Positions 13,301 to 26,288 of a DNA stretch of 64,000 bases are shown here, in pieces; the stretch's first letter is position 1; every line of letters starts with the position of its first letter. The DNA comes from Daphnia carinata (Eukaryota; Arthropoda; Branchiopoda; Diplostraca; Daphniidae). Where the stretch lies: assembly GCF_022539665.2 (NCBI RefSeq), contig NC_081337.1, forward strand, positions 5,618,679 to 5,682,678. The letters are read 5' to 3'. Position numbers and translations under genes: made by a program. The notes below the pieces were generated by a model that had not been told where the DNA came from, ran no database searches, and saw nothing but the letters and a program-made list of their open reading frames with translations.

Positions 13301-16300
13301 CACTATTGCTCGCTTCTATCCCACACGTACACCAACTATGCTCTAAAAAAAAAAAAAAAAAAAAAAGGGATACTTATGTAACACCTCTTTTTTTTTTATC
13401 ATTACTACTTTGTTGATGTTGTTGTCCTAACCCTCGAGTTCACTGACACTGTGCGTGAGCGTACAAAGACAAAAGAAAAAAAAAAAGGGGCAACCGATCA
13501 ATTATGGGCGAAAGGCACCCACCGGCTGGGTTTAGTAGCGAGAGCTTTGCTTCTATAGATATTACGTATCCAAGCAAGTTGATTAACGATTGAGCCGCTA
13601 AGACTGTGGCCAGCACAGATGTCACGTCAACGCTACATAAATGCAAGACGACCAACACAAAACGTGAACGACATCCAACCTTTCCTCACCTACCGAAATA
13701 AAGAACGAGGAATACACAGTACAGAAGAATTGCATCGCGTAAAAGTCTGAGTTCATCCCTCACCGAAAATATTCTTTTTCAACTTAACGAATGCACATCA
13801 AGATGTACGCAATTCTTTCTTTTCCTTATTTCATTTCATTGATCCACTGCAGCTATATTTCAAGTTACGATGGGGCTTCCCCTATCCCATTTGCTTCTAT
13901 CGATATTCCATCTTGTTACATACCGTATGTTTGGAGACATGCACACAGGTAGTAAAGGGAGGTCTTGTAATAAATGTAATTGGATTGGGTCCCCGTCAGA
14001 CCTACAAATACCTTTCTCCACACGAATCCAACCACACACGGGGTATATAAAAAAGGTAATTGAGATATGCAAGCAATGATAGTCTATTCGAATCGATGTC
14101 ATCATTAAAAAAAAGACAAAAGAAGGAAAACAGGATATGAAACCTCGCGTTTCAAAAGTCTTGATTGAAATTCTTCCGCAAATGCCACGAGTGGTTAAAA
14201 ACTAATGCAAATAGGACGGCTATTGCAACGAACAATAGCACAAAGATGAACGAAGGACGGCGAAATGGGATCGTAACACGAAAAAGGTCTCACGTTTTTC
14301 AATACGTACTTCGATCTCTTTCATGTTAAGTACTCGTCTAATAACTAATCGATCGAAACGTTCGCTCGTTTATTAAGCCAGTCTCATATTGCTTTCACCC
14401 ACGGGAACAAATAATAATAATAATAAAAGACTTCCAATGTTGCAACCGCAAACGTTTGAAAATGGGGGAGAGAAAACGTTCGCCAGAGCACACAAACGAT
14501 AAAAAAAGAAGAAACGCATAGAACTTTTAGTGATCATACCGCCACCATCAAACAAAAAGTCAAAAGAGAAATGGAGAGAACGGGGGAATAGCACGCACGA
14601 TGAATTGCAACGGCAGCTCGAAGCGAACGCGGGACTGCAGGAAAGAATAGAAATCGCTACGTTACATCCATCGCGAGCCGCGTTTCTTTACTGAAATCGA
14701 AACTCGAGGGTACAACAAACTTCTATTCCGAGTCTTGAGTTATTTACTCTTTTTCATTTTTCTCTCCCTCCCCATCATCATTCGCTTGCACGCTCAGCAA
14801 ACATCACAATTTATCTACAATATGACACAAGTAATAAAGAAGAAGGCCCTTTTTTTTTACCCTCAGCTTTTAGCTGTTCAGAGAGTCTTTCATTCACTGT
14901 CGGACATAATAAATATTGCAACGCAGTCTCTCTGCGATGAGAAACCAAACAGCAAACCAACTGGCCAAAACTTGTTAAAACTCTGGTTTAAAAATACGAG
15001 TATTTCCAGGAAATGTAGGCAACAAGAAAAAGAAGAAGAACGAAGCCGCTAGATAAATGGACGTGAGTCGATTGAATCTCGTAAACGTTTCGTTAGGACC
15101 CATTTTTATTTTGCACTATATTTCCGCCAGTCTTTAATCTTAAATGAATCTCTTCTTCTTGAATCTTAAAAGAATTTGACACAAAAACGAATGATCATAA
15201 GCTGCCCGATTTCCACTAGAGGATCTTTCCGCCAAAGCCTACATTACGGCCGTTAAGCATAATGGGTTTAATGTACACAGAGAGTCGCGTGAAAGAGTGA
15301 AGAATGGAAGCAAGCGATTGAAATAGAACGGAACCGGCAACGTTAAGCCGGATCAGACAGAAACATGGACCTCGTCTATTTCCAAAAAGGAAAATTGCCA
15401 CACACTCTTTGCGCCTAAGCTATCTAAAGCAATACTGCTACGTGACATCATATCTACATTACGCAATGATGTCGAGACAGTGTACCTCGCGACCTACGTC
15501 CTGCGGCTAACTCAAAAAGAAAGCTTTCCAACGCATTCGTATTGTACGACCGAACGAAAGCCTCCAGTGAAAATCATTTTCGTTTTTAAGGAATGCCACT
15601 GAACGATGTAACAAAGAAAAACAAGGGATCTTCAAAGATCATCAACTCTATTCTTCTTGTGGAGTTCAGCGATGCAAGAATAGCAGTTCATTTGAAACAA
15701 AAGAAAAAAACTTAAACTTCTTTAAGTGTCAATAGACTTGGCTACTACGACCGTTCCTCGGCTGTTTTACGTCTCTGCGCTCGACTAGAAACAAGAGTGA
15801 TCGTGTTTCTATTGACACTGTCGTTCCAGTGAACGCCGTTGATATTCTTCTTCGTTCACGTCTCACCTTAAGTTTCACGGAGCTACTTACAATGTGGACT
15901 TAAACGAGGAAAATACGATAGGCCCCGCTGATCCATAGGATGCAATAACAAGCAATATATATGCTCGCTCGTTTTTTCCCGCACCGAGAACCCTCACGCT
16001 CACGCTGTGTGTACTCTGCTTTCAAGGAAAAGTCTCTTTTGGTGTCCGACCAAACTTTTCCTTCCCATTTTCGACCAGGGACATATTGGTAAGCCTTCAT
16101 TGATCCGAGGTACGTGGACGCAAGTTTCACCAAGGATTTCGTGCACAACTTTGATCATTTAAATGATGCAAGAATTGAAAAGACAAAAATGTTACACCAC
16201 AGCGTCTATTTTAGAGACTGTGAGACATGTAATCCCTTTTGTTACCTATTGCTGAGTTTGCCAACGAAACAGTTGACCTTTTCTTTTTCTTTCCTAAACA

Positions 16301-16511
16301 GATAGCCATTCCGCACAAAACGAAACTACGAAGCTTCTCCCGAAAGTCTCGAGAGGTTAACCGATAACGGTGAAGACGTGACGTGAACGCTGCAATCGAT
16401 AATCGTTTTAGTCGAAACGCACTATACGTATTCAAATAGTTACACGAATTGATGGAATTGTTGAAGGTCTACAAGGTCATCAAACTGAATACAACCATCC
16501 GGATTGCCGCA

Positions 16512-16516
16512 TTTTT

Positions 16517-16546
<30 letters not shown>
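16512..16546. repeat. T15-G20 compound homopolymer
   Basis: Fifteen T directly followed by twenty G. It is the longest G run in the window and a likely site of assembly error or polymorphism. It lies outside recognised genes. Confidence 0.9.
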
Positions 16547-16547
<1 letters not shown>

Positions 16548-17548
16548 ACAAAAATAGACAGCTGTGTCGCTTTCTCGTGTTCCAAACACAACAAACCGCC
16601 TATTCGATTGGAACGACAGTGTCATAGGTTATGGAAGAGAACGGAAAACAGGCTGCTATGGAAAAAAAAAACGGGGAAATAAATCGATCGACGAAACATT
16701 TCCCAAGCAAGAAACCAAACAAATGGGGCTGGCCAACTAAAAACGGAAAGAAAAACAATTTTTTTCGCCGAAACGGCGCCTCACATTTGGGACTAAACAA
16801 TAACGCTCAGTATTTATTATTATTTTTGGCTTATTCTATTTTCAGGACAAGCGCTTGTTGACAATATGGTCGGCAATATTGTTACGAAATGGATAGAATG
16901 GCACTGTGCAAATCAAATTCAGAAAAAGCAAATAAAAGCAAAATGAGGGCGAAGGTCCTACGTTTTTTTGTTAAAAATAGCCCGAGCGAATCACCTCATT
17001 ATTTCAAAAAGACGCATACAAAAAAAAATTTCACAACAAACCCATTACCGAAATGATGGTCTGTACCATTTCGTCTTGTTAAAAGGAATAAAAACGAAAC
17101 AAATATGCAAAGCAATTCCGTAGAAAAAAAAAAGAAAAACAAGTGAAAATCCATCAAGAAAATGAAACGCAAACGAATCAAGAACGCTCTCGTTCCAGTC
17201 GTCGAAAAAAAAAACCAAACAACAAATAAAAAAAAGCCAAGTAAAAAAAAAAAAGGGCTGGAAAAACAACATCTTGAGGATCGAAAAATAAAAAACAAAA
17301 GAATCGATAGTGGGATTCGAATGGAAATGGTTGAATTGGGGACCCTATCGTGCACGGGAATCTCCCAAAAGGAGCGTGAACACTGTAGCATGATCTAAAA
17401 TACGCCATGAAAAAAAAGGGGGGGGGGGGACCTGGTACCCGATTTCGATCCGAACGCGATGACGAAACTCGGAACGACAACAATCAAGACTTTTCCCCTA
17501 TGTACATACACGTATCTTTTTTCCACCCCTTTTTTTTCTATTTTCTAT

Positions 17549-17564
17549 GTGTGTGTGTGTGTGT
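17549..17564. repeat. (GT)8 microsatellite
   Basis: Eight GT units in non-coding sequence, preceded by a pyrimidine-rich tract. Confidence 0.85.
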
Positions 17565-20500
17565 TAGATGGACCGAGTAATATGAGACACTACGGGCATC
17601 CCAATGCCCCAACGCCCAACGATCGATGACTCAAGAGCCCCTTATAAGGGTAGAGGAAAAAGGCGGAGCAGAGTCCATAGTTTTTTCTTGGTCACCAGGA
17701 AGAGGCCCACATGAGTATACACACAAACGCCTTTTTTTTTTAGGGTGATATTTCGTTGCCGATTACCGTTATTTTCTTTTCTGTGGGCGGCCCTTGACGT
17801 CACACAGCTAGACGACGCCAATAAAGCCAGACGGGGGGGGGGGGGGAGAAAATAATTCCAAGAGAAAAACATAATCTTGTGTGAAAATATTTTTCAAACG
17901 TGGCCACAATGGCCCCTCGAGTTTGTTTGGTAAATAACGCTGCGTATACGTTTTCTCACCATTTTTATAATTAGATCGCGGTCAAATAGGACGTCCAGTT
18001 TCGTGAGGGGAGGACTGGTTATATTTTCTTTTTCAACGCTTTTTTTAAGAAAAAAAAAAAAAGAAGAGGTTTGAGATTAACATAAGAAATACCATGGCGG
18101 TGCCGTAAAAAAAAAAAAAGTAAGGGAAATAACTTGGCCCAGCACAAAGTGTCCAGTGCCAGGCCTTTTTGACAGACCAACGACGGTTGTTAGGGACGGG
18201 CAAATCAACACATGCGAAAGACCGCGAGTGGAATCCAAAATTTAAAGAAATTCAAGAAGCGAAAAAAAATAGCGCAATAGGAAAAAAAAAAAGAGATAAA
18301 AAAAAAACATAGAAACATGTTGTTCCATTCCCTCAGAACACGCAAAATAATTCAGTTTTCCACATTTTCTTTTGATGGCCGGTTGACCAACATGGCGACG
18401 CGTACTAGAAAAACCTTTTTTTTTTATTTTTTTTAGACTTCGCTACCAATTTATTTCCTTCAAGTTTTCGCACGAATGCAACGGTTTCCGCAATTTGCCG
18501 TTTAAATGTATTCCGCACGGACAACTAATTAACGTGCGTGTGTCATGCGTTCCTACTTCAATCAAAAAGCCTTTACAGCAGGGCTGGCCACTAAGTTTCT
18601 AGCCGTTACGAAGTAGACATAAACATAGCAACGTTCTCAATAAGCTTGAAAGTCAAGATCAGTAGGCCATAAGGACAATGTTGTCTTTTCGAGCTCGACT
18701 TCACCACACTAAACGGAACCTTACCACAAGTGCGGGTTTCCAAAGGACACATCGTCCAAGTGCACAACGTAAGCAAAAGACGCATATTTTATAGACCTCC
18801 TGAATTACTCAGCTTTCCGTCTTTACCATCGTTTCGGCAACAATTACGGGAACAGACGAGCGGCAGATACGTTACTACTCTTCAATCCTGTCCGCAAATG
18901 TTGTTCCTCAAACTGACCACTTCCCTCCACTCATCGCTTAATGCGCTACGCTTCAGCAAGCGAACATCATATTCGCTTCCGCCTACTACTGCTTTCCGGA
19001 ATCTTTTATTACTATTTTTCTTACTACGTTTAAGTGCTGGATATATTTTCCCGGTCTTATTTATACATTTTTGTTTTCCTTTCGCCCTTTCCTTCCGTCT
19101 TTTTCTTAGTTTTGATCCGCATTTGCCCTACTTTTTCCGTTTCTTTGTATCGATCTTGTTCTTTACGATTCCTGGCTATTGAGACCACAAGTTCCGTAAC
19201 CTTCCAACACACACATTACGTCGTTTCAAATGAAAATGCTGAATGAGATAACCTAAGATGAAAAGACTTTTTGCTATTGGATAAAACTTTGATTCCGTTC
19301 CTTTTGCAATCGGTGATCCCGGTTGCAAAACGATACACTAGCATATGTTGATGTCATTCTGGTTTGTTTGTTCCTTGCGTCAATGTAACGAAGGGCGGAG
19401 TCTAACGCCCCCCCCCCACATTTCTCGTCAAATCATGAAAAGAAGCAAAATCGGGAGAAAAAAATGCCGAACTGAAACATTTGGGGGGCTACATGATCAC
19501 GATTATCAATAGAGCTGTTTCCATCAAAAGCCTGGCTTCACACACATTGACCGCGTGCCAGAAAGAACAGAAAAAAGCCTTTCATTACGCAACGATACGA
19601 AGGAAATCAAATAATGAAAAGATCGGTTGATTGCGAGGCCAAGTTATGAACGACCAAGACTCAAATGAGCAGCAAATCAAATGGAAATAAAAGCCAAATG
19701 ATGGAAGCAGAAACTAAAAAAAAATGAAAGTCTATTAACTACGCGTTCATCAAAGCATGAAAGAAAATGATGGAATTACGTCACTTAAAGAACGGAACGT
19801 AAAAAGGGGGAAGGATAGAACGAGCGATGGGATTGGCATTCGACCTTCTAGCTTGTTTGAATCGAACGGGACAGGCGTGAATTAAATTTACTGTTGAATT
19901 AAGTCAGAGCCAACTCAACCGTGCTCTCTTTTGCCTCTCTTGCGTGCTCTGGTGCCCTAGTGCCCACCAACACAAAAGGCCAAACGTAGGTAAAACTATT
20001 TCAATCAGCTGTTGCGGGAAACAAATAAACGAGAACGCAAAAATAAAAAGGGAAACCCCGGGACATTCGGAAGAATGTCGACACTAAAACTGGTCAACGT
20101 CGATTAAGAGCAAGTTAAAAGAAAAATGGGCAACCGACGGCAAAATGGGAACGCAGGAAATGGGAGAAAGTGGTCGGAAATGACTGCAGCATTTGAGAAC
20201 TCGTTATTTTCTTTTTTTTTCTACAGGCCGTACCAGTTTGGATATACTATCTATTCATCTTTACTTAATGATGAGTTGCCAGGAGCAACTGTTCAATCAC
20301 ACAAGAAAAATCGGGAAAAAAAAAATCAAGGCAATGTGTGCACTGTGTGTTGTACGACACACAGTTGTTCAAATCCTGCGTATCTAATAGAACGGCTCTA
20401 TTTGTTTTGCTGGATAACAACCGGTATAACAAGATATACACGGACAATGATCCATAATTCAAAAAAAAGGACGAGATAAATGGGGAATACGCAACACACA

Positions 20501-21782
20501 GTTGCTACATATTTCACGCAGCTGTTCGCGTTCCGCACTGTGTGACCAAAGCCCTCGTCCTTTGTTAACCAGCTGTTTCTTTCCGTTCAACTGTCACCCA
20601 GTCTGCAAAGGTCCTACACACAGCGCATTTCAGCTTTTCCCTCTTCACGCAGGAAAAAAAATTATATTTACACGAAGACAACAATTTAAAGTAATTTGGT
20701 GCGTGATTCGTTTGGGTTTTACGCAATTGCTCTTCATTTGTTTTCGCATTCCAACTAGCGCGTTTCATCGTTATCTCGTTCCATCTCCATTTGTCTGTCG
20801 TCCCGTCGGCTGACACTTTGTGATTGAACGCGCCGTCCCATCACTAGTCGACTAGCCTTCCCAGTTGCTCAACGTCAGTAACAGCATTTCTTTTCGCCCC
20901 TCGTCTGTCTATTCTGATCTTCTCCATTTGATCTCATCTGTTCGTTCCCTCGCATCAGAGTAAATGCTAACGCGGTAAAGCCTGTACGCAATACGTAAAC
21001 GTTTATTCGTTTTTGCTTTGGCCGTTTCAGTTGGACCCCGGTATATCCAATTGTTTGTTTTGACAGATGCGGCCCCAAAAGTAGATAGCCAATCAGCCCC
21101 GAAACGATGGGCGGTTTCTTTTTTTTTTTTTTTTTTTGGGAGCTCGAGGACGGGAATGCAACAAAAGTGCCAAACAAAAGGAAGTGTGAAGCGTAGTATA
21201 CGGGGCAAAGAAAAACGTCTAAACGATCTGACACAATATAGATGGAGCATTATGTAAACAGAAGCCGACGGAAATTAAAAAAAAAAAAAAAAAATCCTCT
21301 ACGCTATCTGGCGAGAAAATTCGTTTTCCCCCCCCTCCCCACTACTGTTTCTTACGTTGTTATGGCGACAAATAAACAATGAGGAAAAGCCAAAGCCAAG
21401 GCTAGTGGGGATGACGACGGCGAAAGCGGATGAGTTTATAACTTGGGAAACGGAAAAGTTGCAGTCAACATCATATTGCTTGAAACTCTTGAGGCGGCTG
21501 CAAAACTTCCACGAGAATGAAAATGAAAACTGCCGCCTTTCCTCCAGAGCTCACCGGAGAAAGGGGGGAATGCAAAAGCTCTTTGTAATCAACGAAGCAG
21601 ACTGAGAAACTACATCACGACACATTTCCTTATTTCTCCTTCTCAAACACACTGGGGCTCGGTTCGGTTGCACTTTATTTTCTTTTACTCTTTCTCTCTC
21701 TCCCTAGCATCTTCTTCTTCGTGTATTCGGAATTGAAGAAATAACACAAACACGAAAGCCATCAAATAGCATGGGATCCCTA

Positions 21783-21797
21783 CCCCCCCCCCCCCCC
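21783..21797. repeat. C15 homopolymer
   Basis: Fifteen C in a row, with a second C run near 21836-21847. Both lie in the gene-poor half. Confidence 0.85.
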
Positions 21798-24700
21798 TTT
21801 CGATTTGAACATGAACGCAGACACGAGACATATACTCCCCCCCCCCCTCCCTTTCTCACTGACACTCGACTCCATCACAAACGATATGGCGTGGTGGCGC
21901 TCATAAAAATCACGAAGGCAAAGCAGCGAAATGAAAAAGGACGGAAAAGAACATTTTTTCTCCCCCTCCCTTGTGTTCTTCGAAGAAAGACAAAACGAAT
22001 AAATTTGTTGTATCTTTCTCTTTTTTTTTTTTTGCTACTGTTATTTTTCTATTGTTTGTTTTGTTTCAAAAGAGAAATGCACGTCGGGAGGGGAGTCAAA
22101 GCTGTTTGTCTTGCTCAATTTGACTGCTTTTGGCACTCTCAGCTAGAGTCATGGCCGGCAGCGGCCTTTATTTACAGCCTAGGATATCGTGATTTAAGAT
22201 CGATTTGACAAGCAATGCGACCTATTGCCCATCGATCTTGCTTGACCTCCTGCCTGGTGTTGTTCAAATAAAATGAAATAGAAAAAAAAAGGAAGGGTTA
22301 TTCATCGCCGCGACGCTAGCCCATTTCAAAAAGAGACAGAATCAATTGAAAATCACACGCGATTGGACACGTTAAATTTTCGAGGTTTCCAATGCGCTAA
22401 AGCTACTCCCTACCCCACCCCAGAAAAGAAAGATAGGGCATATAATACAAAAAATAATAAAGAACAAAGAAAAAATGTCAAGATAAATACTACCGACGTG
22501 AACAAGAAAGAAAAAAAAAAAAAAGGACGGGCAGAATAAAAAGCACAGCCGGGACGGATAAAACTGACTTTGGTAGTCTTATCGACTTGCGTCTCAACGG
22601 GATAGAAAAAAAACAAAAAAAAACAGATAGTCACCCCCCGTCGAGATCAAGTTCTTCATCAACTCACTAACGTACGCAATGTGAAAGGAATAAAACAGGA
22701 ACAGTTCACGCAAAAAAGTTAGTCTATCCCTCTGTCCCAACGGAGGGACCCGGGACTTCATATCGTCGGCACCAACTTTGCTGGCAGACAATATCACCAC
22801 GGAACGGAAACTATTGCCGACGTCTTTGTGGCGAGACACATTGTTTCCATTAAAATGAGACAGCGACAGCTAACAAGACAAACACATGACATTGAACCAG
22901 CCGTGTAGAAAGCTCGCCGCATTTCTCAAGACGAAGGGGAAATCGGTTTGCTGGGCAAGTACGACCACATCGTGTTTTTTATCCGTCTTGTGTAATAGCG
23001 CAGATAAGAGTAGACTGAATTAACTTTTAAGATGTCTGAATTTAAATAAATAATTTCAACCGAGGCATCGTCCTGTTCTAAGACGCGAGATGGCCATCGT
23101 CATGTCTTTGCTGGATCGTTATTCGGCGGTCGTTATGGGTGCGCGACAACGGGATGCAAAAGCGTTGGGGTTTTCGCTATACAGCCAATCAAAAAAAGGC
23201 GCAGCCGATCAACAACTGATCCAACCACGCCCAATCGCTGTCCATCAACAACAAGAGAAGCCGCTCGCTTGAACAAGTTCAACTATTCGCATTGGGCGAC
23301 CCGTGTACACTTTTGGTGTCTCGGCGACTGAGGCACACACATAGAGTCTGTTACCTTGTTTTGGAACACGTACAAATACATGACATGTTCATACGATTTG
23401 CAACGGGATTACATTGCATGTTTTCATCTTGACATGCCATCTTAAAAATAAATAAATAAAGAACCCGCAAAATGTGCGATCGACATGCAGACGCCTTCAC
23501 GGCAGTTGAATCACTACTCTTTCGCCAATTTTTTTTTCGACACGAAAAAACGTTTTCCAATCGGGCACAAACATAAAAAAAAAATCCATTTTCTTAATTA
23601 TGTCGCGGACGCTCGTTTACCTCGTTTGAACATGTGTTTAGTGAAAGCATATAATCAAAAAAAAAAACATCGTCAAGGGCTCGTTGTTCGCAAGAGCCTA
23701 CACGGCCAAGTACATCCATCGAAAGCGTTGAAGCTAGGGGAGATGAATAGACTGTAAAGTGGGGGCTCGTTGCGAGAAAGGGTAACACCCCACATAATTG
23801 GGCTTATCGATTACGGTGAAAATTCCGGCCACGACACCTCATTCCTGCATTAATGATGACGTTAACTAGGGGAGCGTGTGTGTGTATGAGCCTAGCGCCG
23901 TGTAACGTAGTAGATGGGCGGTCACCGACACTGCACGTTGCACAAACTGTCAGTGCATCAGTCGTCATTAGTGTCGGATAACAAGTTCGGTTCCACCTTT
24001 TTTTTTTTCTTTATTCTTTCTACGCACACACCGGAAGAACTTGCAGAACGATGGACAGACCCTCACCTTTCTTCACTCAAATTTTTCTTTTTTTTTTTTG
24101 CTTTTCAAGACTATATCGAAAAGAAGAGACCCGACATCGCGCTCCACTAGGACCATTCAGAAACAAAGATAAAAGTTGCGAGTTGCCTTCAAAGAGAAAT
24201 TTGATGAAATCATCGCCAAAGTCACTCAGAGTTCTATCCTCCTGTAGAGGCCCGCCTCTTTTCTCACGTCTGCCATGTTTGCTATCTCGCTCCTATGGCA
24301 ACTGGAACTCTTAAAAGAGTCCGTCTCTTGATCAACGACTCCCTGAACAGTTTTAGCCTTTGAGAGATCAAGAGCAAAGAAACGTCTCAATGAAAGGAGG
24401 GAAAGGAGAAAAAAAAATGGAAATGCAATAATCGAAATAGACGAGCGCAGGGAAAGGGAAGAATGAGAAGGAAAAAAATGTGCGAGATTTAAATCGACGA
24501 ATGCCAAACGTGGGTGACGAAGGCTATCTCGCAAAGACGTATGGCAATAATCCTATTTTCCTTTCAGAATTTGTGTGCGAACGCGCGACGCGAACGCGGA
24601 ATGAAAAACGAAAACGAAATTAAAGAAGATAAAAGAATACATAAACAAATAAACGATATCGCCAAGCAAAATGCAGCAGACGTGCAGTCAAAGAAAAATA

Positions 24701-26275
24701 TTCGATCAGACTAGAGAGCTAGTCTTAAGCGTCGCGTCGGTCGACGCCATCGATGTACAAAGAGACGCAAGAAAAACTACGAAGATGCAAAGAAAAATGA
24801 AATTGATGTATGCACGATGGACAAAGAGCGTGTGCTTCACTGCTATCCATTGATTCGTGTCAAGTTGCGCGGCTCTTCTCTCAAACTATTCAAACCCAAA
24901 TAAGCATTTGGTGCAATGATGTGGAATAAAAACACGCAAAAAATTCTTCATTTAGAAAACAAGAAATCGAAAAACAAAAAAAAATTGGCCATTGCTGGAC
25001 TCGAAAAGTGCGAAAGAGAAATGTGAGTTTTCTGCTAATGAGCCATCAACGCGTACGTCTTTTTAGTTACGTAATTCACGGTCTGCTCACCCAGACCGTT
25101 ATGTCTCCCAAGCCCATGCATTTTGGAGGCGACAGAAAACGACATCAGACAGGATGCGGAGGGAAAAAAAACACGAAAAGGCAACAGTCGCAAATGAGAC
25201 GATAACAAAAACAAGCGGACCATGTCCGTCTACACGTCCGCGACTCATCAATAAAGAAAACATCTTTACGAGAAGAACAAATAAAAAGGACGCAAAATAT
25301 CATTCCTTTCGTTTAGTGAACCCGTCGCATGGAGCCAAGTGTTGCGCATTCGCCATCAAAGATGGAACACTTCAAAATAAACTTTCCCTCTTTTTTTTTC
25401 GGTTGATCTCATTAGATTGGAAACCCATACTTTAAAATGAAAAAAAATAAAGGAGGGGTCGTTGAAAAAATTGGATTTCTTTCTTTCATCCATCACGCAT
25501 CGATAACAAAAGAAAAACGCTTGGAAAAAGGATTTCTCGGCAATCCGCTGAGCGGATTAAAAAGCGTTCGAGAGAAAACAAAGCGGAAGAAGCACAGATG
25601 AAAGTCAGCTACTTTTTTGTGAAAAAAAAAACGCAATCCCACTCTCAATCTGAAAGCTGCCGAAAAACGGAACGTGATCAACTCGAACGCGGACAATGTC
25701 AACAACAACCTTGGGGATGAATAGAAAATGAGAAACGGCAATTTCTAATAGACAGCCACACGTTGGCGACACAAAGAATCGATCGCTCTATCTATTGATT
25801 GATGGCAAATAAACCGAGCCTAAAAGGAGGACGCTAGCGGGAGCAGGGTGGAAAGGTAGGACAGCGGACAAGGAAGAGAAATCAAATAGATGAAAGAGCA
25901 ACAAAATCGCGGCGCGTGTTCTCCACCCCCTCCCCTCCACTCTAGTTAAAACATAAATAAAGCAGGTCGCATGGCAACGCTGCACTTAGCGATACGATCT
26001 TTCGATGTTATAATCCCGGCCGGTTAAAGAAAATCACGACGGGGACGCGTTTCTTTTTTGCAGACATGTTGACGTAAATACGACACGCGCTAGTTATCTT
26101 CCATCAGGAAGGGCAAACGGGTTGGTGCAGATCTGATTCGTGACGGAATAAATGCTACGTAGATCCCACACGCAATCAAAAACGACGAGCTCGGCGCGAG
26201 CAAAAAAAAACACATTCACGATAGCGTCACGCGTAATCGAGAAAAAAAATATATATATACAAGATCGGGACTTAC

Positions 26276-26288
26276 CGACGGCATCCAT
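26276..26288 (-). CDS. Possible short first coding exon (MDAV-)
   Basis: On the minus strand an ATG at 26288-26286 opens four codons (M-D-A-V) plus one base and then meets a perfect donor, G|GTAAGT, at 26276/26275. A very short first coding exon followed by a long intron is a common layout for large animal genes, and the minus-strand gene with its exon at 3597-4901 needs such a start. The link is inference: intermediate exons would be required because this exon ends in phase 1 while the long exon begins in phase 0. A chance ATG next to a good donor cannot be excluded. Confidence 0.25.

Noticed and set aside
18730-19182. 150-codon plus-strand open frame
   Set aside because: The second half is Phe/Leu/Ser-rich from a pyrimidine tract, with no family, splice or start context.
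21771-22208. 145-codon plus-strand open frame
   Set aside because: Begins in two C homopolymers and passes through T runs; low-complexity translation without a known domain.
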